DNA from: Scytonema sp. UIC 10036
GTDB taxonomy: Bacteria > Cyanobacteriota > Cyanobacteriia > Cyanobacteriales > Nostocaceae
Length of the DNA stretch: 5,719 bases
Direction of reading: 5' to 3'
Assembly (NCBI RefSeq): GCF_009725235.1
Contig: NZ_WJFC01000366.1
Location: 1-5,719, forward strand
In this document: in pieces, positions 1-4,427 of the stretch
Numbering within the stretch: position 1 is the stretch's first letter
Layout of the letters: each line of letters starts with the position of its first letter
The notes under the pieces: model-generated
What the model was told of the DNA's origin: nothing
Databases searched by the model: none
What the model saw: the letters and a program-made list of their open reading frames with translations, nothing else
Made by a program: the position numbers and the translations under genes

Positions 1-32
1 CTACTCCCTACTCCCTACCCCTCATTCCCTAC
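1..32. repeat. TCCCTAC heptamer array, 3' end of gltA
   Basis: Units at 5-11, 12-18 and 26-32, with a degenerate unit at 19-25 and a partial unit at 1-4; it probably continues beyond the window. Read on the gltA strand the unit is GTAGGGA, and the TAG at 31-29 is the gltA stop codon. The same unit recurs in the same orientation at 4293-4333. Confidence 0.85.
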
Positions 33-1165
33 CTCTTCTCAATCGGGATGTAAGGAGCAGAATGCTTACCGTTGTAAACTTGAGTGGGACGATAAATCCG
101 GTTTTCTTCTAGTTGTTCTTTCCAATGGGCTAGCCAACCAGCAACACGGGCGATCGCAAATATTGGTGTAAACAAGTCTGTTGGGATTCCCAATTTCGTA
201 TACACCAAACCGGAATAAAAGTCAACATTGGGATAAATACCTTTGTGTCCCAATTTTTCCTCTACGACTCGTTCCATTTCTTGGGCAATGTCGTAGTATT
301 TATCCGGTTTAAACTGGTCAAACAGTTGCTCTGCCATATTCTGTAGAATTGTGGCACGCGGATCTTTTACCTTATACACGCGATGGCCAAACCCCATAAT
401 CTTGGCTTTGCGGTCGATACAATCCTCAACATAAGGACGGACATTTTCTACAGAACCAATCGCCTCTAACATCTGAATGACTTCTTCATTCGCTCCTCCA
501 TGGAGCGGTCCTCCTAAGGTTCCTACTGCACTGGCAACTACAGCGTATGGATCTGTTAGGGTAGAGGCTGTAACTCTAGCACTAAATGTGGAAGCGTTCA
601 TTGTGTGTTCGGCGTGAAGTATCAAGCAAATATCAAATATTCGCGCCGCCAGTGCTTCGGGTGCGCTCTCATTGAGCATATACAAGAAATTAGCGGAATA
701 ATCCAAATCATCTCGGGGACGTACCGCATCATCACCGTTTCGCATCAATTGGAAAGCTGCCACCATTGTGGGAATCTTGGCTATCAGGCGAACGACAGCA
801 TCACGAATGTATATTGGATTGTTCAAATCCCGGCGGGAATAAAATAAGCCCAATGCAGCCGCAGAGGCTTGTAAAGCATCCATCGGGTGACCGCTTTCGG
901 GAAAGCATTTCATCATATCGCTAATGCGATATTTGATTCGCCTGTGATTGCGAACCTCAGACTCAAATGCTGCCAGTTCTTCGGATGTGGGCAATTCGCC
1001 CCAGATTAAAAGATAAGCAGTTTCTAAAAATGTACTCTTTTCTGCTAGTTCCTCAATCCGAATGCCACGGTATTCTAATATTCCCGCATGCCCATCAACT
1101 CTGCTAATACTGGATTGGGCGGCGGGAATGCCATCCAACCCAGGCTTGAATTCGCACACCATCAT
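29..1165 (-). CDS. gltA: Citrate synthase
   Basis: Condenses acetyl-CoA and oxaloacetate to citrate in the cytoplasm. In cyanobacteria this feeds 2-oxoglutarate to ammonium assimilation. The 378-residue length fits the short form of the family. Visible landmarks are HAEHTMN (184-190); GGPLHGG with His222; the family signature GFGHRVYKVKDPR (258-270) with His261 and substrate-binding Arg270; and NVDFYSG with Asp314. His222, His261 and Asp314 match the known catalytic triad. The C-terminal part GIPTDLFTPIFAIARVAGW is intact. The start is the first of two adjacent ATGs and gives MMVCEFKPGL, like the usual cyanobacterial N-terminus; no clear Shine-Dalgarno precedes it. The TAG stop lies inside a 7-bp repeat array. 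One HIP1 site is at 150-157. The gene follows sixA by 113 bp and has its own promoter candidate. No key residue is missing. Confidence 0.97.
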   Translation of the reverse strand: MMVCEFKPGLDGIPAAQSSISRVDGHAGILEYRGIRIEELAEKSTFLETAYLLIWGELPTSEELAAFESEVRNHRRIKYRISDMMKCFPESGHPMDALQASAAALGLFYSRRDLNNPIYIRDAVVRLIAKIPTMVAAFQLMRNGDDAVRPRDDLDYSANFLYMLNESAPEALAARIFDICLILHAEHTMNASTFSARVTASTLTDPYAVVASAVGTLGGPLHGGANEEVIQMLEAIGSVENVRPYVEDCIDRKAKIMGFGHRVYKVKDPRATILQNMAEQLFDQFKPDKYYDIAQEMERVVEEKLGHKGIYPNVDFYSGLVYTKLGIPTDLFTPIFAIARVAGWLAHWKEQLEENRIYRPTQVYNGKHSAPYIPIEKR

Positions 1166-1233
1166 GGCAACACCATCTGTTCCGTAAAGTATTTCTAAGA
1201 AAGCAACATCCCAGAAATTCTTATCACCATAAC

Positions 1234-1262
1234 AGTATCCGTTTCCTTGGAATTTCTTTCAA
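1234..1262 (-). promoter_or_regulatory. Candidate gltA promoter
   Basis: On the minus strand TTGAAA (1262-1257, 5 of 6 to TTGACA) and GATACT (1239-1234, 4 of 6 to TATAAT) are separated by 17 bp. Transcription would start near 1227, leaving a leader of about 60 nt before the gltA ATG. No GTA-N8-TAC NtcA site was seen in the gap. An 8-bp inverted repeat, AGAAATTC (1213-1220) with GAATTTCT (1250-1257), brackets the -10. Confidence 0.4.
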
Positions 1263-1278
1263 AAACGTTACACTACTG

Positions 1279-1776
1279 CTAAAGCAAGTATTTGGGTGGC
1301 GTCAACCAAAACATTTGACTGCAACCCAGAGGAGATCCCTTTTCTGGTAGTTTTACCCCAATCATACCCGCTTTTTTCAGGACTAAGGATGCTTTGTCTT
1401 GCCCCCAAACTAGAATTTCTGCCCAAGCGCTTAAATTTGGTTCATGTCCCACCAATGCAAGTTGGGTGTCAGGGGCGTAATTTCTTGGCTCTAGCCATTC
1501 TGTCACCCAATTGTGAATCTGCCCTTCTGGTGTAAGATAGGAACATTCTTCAAGCTGAGAACTCAGCCCCTCTGATATCAGTATTTCTGCTGTTTGACGC
1601 GCTCTCACTAAGGGGCTTGTAGCGATTAAATCAAAATGGAAACCCATCTGCTTGAGTCGTTGGGCGACTTTCTCTGTTTTTTGCTTTCCCTCTTTTGTCA
1701 GCGATCGCTCTTCATCTTTTTTTATCTCTGGTTGTTTCTCTTCGGCTATGCCGTGACGGATTAAATATATTTCCAT
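1279..1776 (-). CDS. sixA: SixA-type phosphohistidine phosphatase (histidine phosphatase family)
   Basis: Predicted small cytoplasmic phosphatase of the histidine phosphatase (phosphoglycerate mutase-like) superfamily. E. coli SixA removes phosphate from the His of HPt phosphorelay domains; that substrate is assumed here by family. The 165-residue length matches SixA (about 160). The catalytic RHG motif is at 7-9 near the N-terminus (His8 nucleophile), the second Arg is in SPLVRARQTA (Arg58), and the second His is in LVGHEPNLS (His111). These correspond to the SixA catalytic set. No signal peptide or membrane segment is seen. The ATG start puts RHG at the normal distance from the N-terminus. 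No Shine-Dalgarno is visible, and the leader is made of TAGCAAT repeats. A HIP1 site is at 1701-1708. It lies 102 bp after the DHH gene stop. Another small phosphatase of the superfamily is possible, but the short length favours SixA. Confidence 0.9.
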   Translation of the reverse strand: MEIYLIRHGIAEEKQPEIKKDEERSLTKEGKQKTEKVAQRLKQMGFHFDLIATSPLVRARQTAEILISEGLSSQLEECSYLTPEGQIHNWVTEWLEPRNYAPDTQLALVGHEPNLSAWAEILVWGQDKASLVLKKAGMIGVKLPEKGSPLGCSQMFWLTPPKYLL

Positions 1777-1783
1777 TTTGTCA

Positions 1784-1829
1784 ATTGCTAATTGCTAATT
1801 GCTAATTGCTAATTGCTAATTGCTAATTG
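1784..1829. repeat. ATTGCTA heptamer array
   Basis: Six perfect units (1784-1825) plus ATTG. The array begins 8 bp before the sixA ATG, so the sixA leader is made of TAGCAAT repeats with no Shine-Dalgarno. Confidence 0.97.
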
Positions 1830-1843
1830 TTGTTTTTCATCAG

Positions 1844-1871
1844 CCATTAGCCATTAGCCATTAGCCATTAG
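1844..1871. repeat. CCATTAG heptamer array
   Basis: Four perfect units, with a two-base partial unit (AG) on the left. It ends 7 bp from the DHH gene stop codon. With the ATTGCTA array 14 bp away it fills most of the 102-bp gap between DHH and sixA. Confidence 0.95.
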
Positions 1872-1878
1872 CTAGTCC

Positions 1879-3171
1879 CTATTCCGATTGAATTGGATTA
1901 TCTTTAGGATTTACCAATCTCAGAAGCTTTTGTTTAATTTGAGCATCAAAAACTTCCCATTTCATTTTCGCATAAGCAGAATTCTCATTGCTGCCTGATA
2001 AGAATCCCATGGGAATCTCAAATCCACCTGCGCTTGTTCTCCCACCACCAAAAAAGCGCCCGCTACTATCTTGTCCAAAAGCTTCTTTGATAAATTCATC
2101 GGGATCGAGTGTTAACTTAGTGGTTCTGAGAGAACCAATCACAACTTCTAATTCCTCATCTTCATCGTGAACGATGCCATAAACTACGGCAGTATGAACG
2201 TTTTCTTCTGTAACCAGAAAATCTGCTGCTTGAGGAATGGCGTCACGGTCATCGTAGCGTAAGTAACCAACACCAGCAATGGAAAAGTTATTTTGCACAA
2301 TGCGGTTTTTTAGCGATCGCTCTATAACATCCATGACTCGTTTAGAACGATTCGCCTGCAGTACTGCATTTAGCAGTTGTGCGTCATAAAATCTACTCAG
2401 ATACGCTGCTGCCATAAAATCATCTTCCTGTGCTTGCATCAGTCTATTCGTATCCGATCGCAAGCCATGCATCAAGGCAGTCGCGCATTTTACGTGTTGG
2501 TTAATACTACTATCTAGCGATAGCAATCCTGCCTGTAAGTATTGAGTAAAAATTGTTGCTGTCGCTCTCACAGATGGACGAATATCAATAAAGTCTGATT
2601 TGATATCGCTTTGCAAACTGTGATGGTCGATAATTGCCACTAAGGGAATGCCAGCATGCTCCACTACAGGCACTAGCTGAGAAGTTGTTCCTTGATTATC
2701 TATCAGTACAAAACCTTGATACGATGAGGTCAGATCCTTGCCTTTTAACGTTTGCAACGTCCAACGCTGGGCAGGTAAATTAGTTAGCTTTACCAAGGCT
2801 ATGTTTTCTTGGTGACTCAAAGCGCCAGCGTAAACAATGTCACACTTGATTTCGTATTGCTGTGCGATGAGCTGGTATGTCCATGCGGAAGACAAAGCAT
2901 CAGGATCGGGAAAATCTTGCAAGACGATCAGATGCCGTTCTTGTCGGTGTGCTAGAAGCATGGCACGCAGTTCTTCCGCTTTGCGATCGCTCACTACACC
3001 GTTACGCTGGTTTGAAGAATTGCCTGACTCACTAGTCAACGTTGTTGTAATTGATTGTCGATTGAGTGGAACTTCAATTGAGTCTCTATCGTCTACTTCA
3101 CCATCCTCTGATATTGAATCTGTTAACGGTGGAAAATTTTCAAACTGGGTTAGGGAAGAATTAAGTTGCAT
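1879..3171 (-). CDS. DHH/DHHA1-family phosphoesterase (NrnA-like, cyanobacterial type)
   Basis: Predicted cytoplasmic metal-dependent phosphoesterase. NrnA-like relatives degrade nano-RNA and/or dephosphorylate pAp; the substrate here is not known. With the ATG at 3171 the protein has 430 residues. The first ~65 are polar and low-complexity, and the DHH domain follows: FPDPDALSSA (Asp89, Asp91), LIDNQG (Asp158), IIDHH (182-184) and GLRSDTNR (Asp240). The C-terminal DHHA1 part has FFGGGRTSAGGFEIP (about 373-387). Two hallmark residues differ from NrnA: the motif I His is Gln85, and the His of GGGHxxAGG is Arg. I recall related cyanobacterial proteins with the same changes, so this may be a lineage-specific subfamily rather than damage. 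A GTG at 3201, ten codons upstream in frame, is an alternative start. I prefer the ATG, giving MQLNSS, because the GTG has no ribosome binding site; the ATG's is also weak. HIP1 sites are at 2313 and 2983. The TAG stop adjoins a repeat array. Confidence 0.88.
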   Translation of the reverse strand: MQLNSSLTQFENFPPLTDSISEDGEVDDRDSIEVPLNRQSITTTLTSESGNSSNQRNGVVSDRKAEELRAMLLAHRQERHLIVLQDFPDPDALSSAWTYQLIAQQYEIKCDIVYAGALSHQENIALVKLTNLPAQRWTLQTLKGKDLTSSYQGFVLIDNQGTTSQLVPVVEHAGIPLVAIIDHHSLQSDIKSDFIDIRPSVRATATIFTQYLQAGLLSLDSSINQHVKCATALMHGLRSDTNRLMQAQEDDFMAAAYLSRFYDAQLLNAVLQANRSKRVMDVIERSLKNRIVQNNFSIAGVGYLRYDDRDAIPQAADFLVTEENVHTAVVYGIVHDEDEELEVVIGSLRTTKLTLDPDEFIKEAFGQDSSGRFFGGGRTSAGGFEIPMGFLSGSNENSAYAKMKWEVFDAQIKQKLLRLVNPKDNPIQSE

Positions 3172-3278
3172 ATCTATGGTCTTTAAGAGTGTGTAGCTCA
3201 CTGACTTTGGTTAAGAAATATTACAGTTAGTGATTTGCTATTACAGCCACACATCTACAATCTTCGCAGAATTATTCC

Positions 3279-3303
3279 AGACTGGCACTATATCTGTCAG
3301 TCT
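3279..3303. promoter_or_regulatory. 25-bp near-palindrome upstream of the DHH gene
   Basis: Nine-base arms, AGACTGGCA and TGTCAGTCT, with one mismatch (G·T in plus-strand RNA) surround a 7-base AT-rich centre. On the minus strand the core reads TATAGT (3292-3287), 5 of 6 to a -10 box. It lies about 110 bp before the DHH start. It looks like an operator-type site over a weak promoter, but no good -35 is present. A plus-strand hairpin of 9 bp is the alternative reading. Confidence 0.35.
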
Positions 3304-3407
3304 AGATTGATATGAAAGTTTTTCAACCAACTTGATATTATTGGGTTGCTAAATTGAGGCCAAATGACCTTGTTGCCCAAACTTGGCAAATTTATGACGT
3401 ACCCTGG

Positions 3408-3435
3408 TTGACTTTTCACTAATCTGTGTTATATT
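3408..3435 (+). promoter_or_regulatory. Plus-strand sigma-70-like promoter with no downstream plus-strand gene
   Basis: TTGACT (3408-3413) and TATATT (3430-3435), each 5 of 6 to consensus, are 16 bp apart. A start near 3442 would give an RNA running toward, and antisense to, the 3' end of the HNH gene. No plus-strand ORF of note follows, so an antisense or small RNA is the likeliest product if the promoter is real. The -10 overlaps a palindrome, TGTTA-TAT-TAACA, which also reads TATAAC on the minus strand. Confidence 0.4.
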
Positions 3436-3598
3436 AACAAAGTTGCTTCCAAGCGGGCAAAAAATTTGCAGGCTTTTCTGTCAACTTTAAACGCTTGCGT
3501 CTGAGTTAAAGTCACAGATAAACAAAGCTTCACCAAGCTAGGGCAACAACGTAAAGACCTGACAGTTGACCACTGTTCTTAGAGAGGAACAAGGTTTG

Positions 3599-4096
3599 TC
3601 AGAGTCCGATAACATATTTTTGCCATTCTTTGTGCAACCCGCTCTTGAGATGTTTACTGACCTCGAAATAGAGACTGCTGTAAGGTCTTCGGGGATGATG
3701 ACGTAACATCATGTGAGCCTCACTAGGTGTACGATTTCCCTTCTTGACGTTACAGCGGACACAGGCAGTTACTATGTTTTCCCAAGTATCGCCGCCACCA
3801 CGCGATCGCGGTACAACATGGTCTAGAGTTAAGTCATCTCCCGTATAACCGCAGTATTGACACGTATGACCATCCCGATGAAGGAGATTCCGTCGAGTGA
3901 GAGGAATTTCCTTATAGGGAACCCGCACGTAATGTCGCAACCTAATAACGGTTGGAAGTGGAAAGCCCGAATAGAGTTGCTTGTTATTGATTTCAACCCG
4001 TTCAGCTTTGCCTTTAATCAACAAGACCACGGCTCGCCGCCAGCTCGTGATATTGAGCGGTTCGTAAGAGGCGTTTAGAACTAAAACCTTCCCCAT
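3599..4096 (-). CDS. HNH endonuclease, stand-alone cyanobacterial type
   Basis: Small 165-residue protein with an HNH nuclease fold. It has a zinc-binding pair CQYC (79-82) and CVRC (112-115), the catalytic core LTLDHVVPRSRGGGDTWENIVTAC with Asp92, His93 and Asn107, and CNVKKGNRTP after the second zinc pair. The ~70 residues before it (MGKVLVLNASYEPLNITSWRR) are typical of a conserved stand-alone HNH protein of cyanobacteria and related bacteria, not of an intron- or restriction-linked enzyme. The substrate is unknown: DNA cleavage or nicking is inferred from the family. All core residues are present. An upstream in-frame TAG at 4112-4114 closes off any longer start, so the ATG at 4096 is fixed, though it has only a weak GAG-type Shine-Dalgarno. 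A HIP1 site is at 3802-3809. No methylase, transposase or intron is nearby, so a mobile-element role is not supported. Confidence 0.92.
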   Translation of the reverse strand: MGKVLVLNASYEPLNITSWRRAVVLLIKGKAERVEINNKQLYSGFPLPTVIRLRHYVRVPYKEIPLTRRNLLHRDGHTCQYCGYTGDDLTLDHVVPRSRGGGDTWENIVTACVRCNVKKGNRTPSEAHMMLRHHPRRPYSSLYFEVSKHLKSGLHKEWQKYVIGL

Positions 4097-4106
4097 TGAT
4101 AAGCGC

Positions 4107-4136
4107 TCAAGCTATTAATTTTACATATATTAACAC
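4107..4136 (-). CDS. Possible 9-residue leader ORF upstream of the HNH gene
   Basis: A GTG at 4136 begins a 9-codon ORF (MLIYVKLIA, then TGA) that ends 10 bp before the HNH ATG. It is preceded by AAGGAGG, the strongest Shine-Dalgarno in the window (minus strand 4151-4145), at an 8-nt spacing. The HNH gene cannot use this ribosome binding site: it lies 48 nt from the HNH start, and an in-frame TAG blocks extension. The peptide has no recognisable motif. It could be a translated leader that couples ribosomes to the weakly initiated HNH gene, or the Shine-Dalgarno match could be chance. Conservation is unknown. Confidence 0.3.
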   Translation of the reverse strand: MLIYVKLIA

Positions 4137-4141
4137 AAATC

Positions 4142-4166
4142 TATCCTCCTTTTGGTGATGAGGATA
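4142..4166 (-). promoter_or_regulatory. Inverted repeat able to hide the leader Shine-Dalgarno, or an operator
   Basis: TATCCTC (4142-4148) and GAGGATA (4160-4166) form perfect 7-bp arms around an 11-nt loop. In a minus-strand transcript starting further upstream, the GAGGATA arm of the RNA, part of AAGGAGGATA, would be paired and hidden. If transcription starts from the TATAAT at 4173-4168, the first arm is at or before the start site, so the repeat would act as DNA (operator) instead. Which holds depends on the true start. Confidence 0.35.
4145..4151 (-). promoter_or_regulatory. Strong Shine-Dalgarno (AAGGAGG) not placed for the HNH start
   Basis: AAGGAGG on the minus strand is 8 nt before the GTG of the 9-codon leader ORF and 48 nt before the HNH ATG. 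It overlaps the downstream arm of the inverted repeat TATCCTC/GAGGATA (4142-4166), which would cover it in any transcript that carries both arms. Confidence 0.55.
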
Positions 4167-4167
4167 A

Positions 4168-4173
4168 ATTATA
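4168..4173 (-). promoter_or_regulatory. Perfect -10 hexamer TATAAT for the HNH gene
   Basis: TATAAT reads on the minus strand and predicts a start near 4161, giving a leader of about 65 nt before the HNH ATG. No good -35 is found at 16-18 bp; TTGACT upstream is about 28 bp away, too far. Either an activator helps or the match is accidental in AT-rich DNA. Confidence 0.4.
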
Positions 4174-4210
4174 CTTCCTACAAAAGCAGGAATTGGGAAA
4201 TAGTCAAGGG

Positions 4211-4267
4211 TTAGGGGGTTAGGGGTTAGGGGTTAGAGGTTAGGGGTTAGAGGTTAGGGGTTAGGGG
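4211..4267. repeat. TTAGGGG heptamer array, potential G-quadruplex
   Basis: Eight units. The first carries an extra G, and two (4233-4239 and 4247-4253) are TTAGAGG. G4 tracts spaced by TTA on the plus strand are a classic G-quadruplex pattern. It sits in the divergent gap between HNH and alr. Confidence 0.95.
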
Positions 4268-4292
4268 ACAAGGGAGAATAACTCTTGCTCAA

Positions 4293-4333
4293 TCCCTACT
4301 CCCTACTCCCTACTCCCTACTCCCTACTCCCTA
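4293..4333. repeat. TCCCTAC heptamer array, alr upstream region
   Basis: Five perfect units (4293-4327) plus TCCCTA. The unit's complement, GTAGGGA, shares TAGGG in register with the TTAGGGG array 25 bp upstream, so the two arrays can pair. The array ends 12 bp before the alr leader hairpins. Confidence 0.97.
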
Positions 4334-4345
4334 TTTCTTGTTAAA

Positions 4346-4396
4346 CTTTCCGATTATCGCGAAAGGTTGCGAGTATTGGGAATAATACTTGCAACC
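4346..4396 (+). promoter_or_regulatory. Two abutting hairpins in the alr leader
   Basis: Hairpin 1 (4346-4365): CTTTCCGA, loop TTA, TCG(C)GAAAG, 8 bp with one bulged C. Hairpin 2 (4365-4396): GGTTGCGAGTATTG, loop GGAA, TAATACTTGCAACC, 14 bp with two G·U pairs. The two share G4365 and could stack. The G·U pairs exist only in plus-strand RNA; in the minus RNA they become A·C mismatches, which favours an RNA role in the alr transcript. Hairpin 2 ends 15 nt before the Shine-Dalgarno. No T-run follows, so it is not an ordinary terminator. No known riboswitch is recognised. Confidence 0.55.
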
Positions 4397-4411
4397 AAAA
4401 AGTGGTGTGAT

Positions 4412-4418
4412 AGGAGAG
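4412..4418 (+). promoter_or_regulatory. alr ribosome binding site
   Basis: AGGAGAG is followed by 9 nt and then the ATG at 4428. It decides the start in favour of the longer alr N-terminus over Met21. Confidence 0.75.
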
Positions 4419-4427
4419 TAAGCAAAA

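Larger units (their letters stand above)
3172..3598. other. 427-bp intergenic region between the HNH and DHH genes
   Basis: No gene, tRNA or tandem array is visible. From left to right it holds the DHH start alternatives, the near-palindrome at 3279-3303, the plus-strand promoter candidate at 3408-3435, a 7-bp inverted repeat ACTTTAA/TTAAAGT (3484-3512) with ACGCTTGCGT inside it, and a small AGCTT-cacc-AAGCT hairpin (3527-3540). None of the hairpins is followed by a T-run, so no intrinsic terminator for the HNH gene is supported. Confidence 0.6.

Noticed and set aside
605..847. Plus-strand open frame opposite gltA; similar ones at 1296-1535, 1988-2170 and 3857-4078
   Set aside because: Each lies inside a well-supported gene on the other strand and shows no protein family features.
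2837..3196. Plus-strand 119-codon open frame opposite the DHH gene
   Set aside because: It mirrors the low-complexity DHH N-terminus, is Ser/Cys-rich and has no recognisable domain.
3574..3591. TGTTC/GAACA hairpin just after the HNH stop as a terminator
   Set aside because: Only 5 bp with an 8-nt loop and no T-run on the minus strand.
3599..4096. Homing endonuclease or mobile-element HNH
   Set aside because: No intron, intein, transposase or terminal repeat is visible, and the N-terminal domain fits the conserved stand-alone type.
4203..4208. TTGACT-like -35 (minus strand) partnered with the TATAAT at 4173-4168
   Set aside because: The spacer is about 28 bp, far beyond 16-18.
4211..4267. 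True telomere repeat or chromosome end
   Set aside because: Unique genes continue on both sides, and heptamer arrays of other sequences occur nearby.
4381..4386. AATAAT as the alr -10 box
   Set aside because: It lies in the hairpin loop and stem, and no -35 is found at 16-18 bp; the alr promoter remains unidentified.
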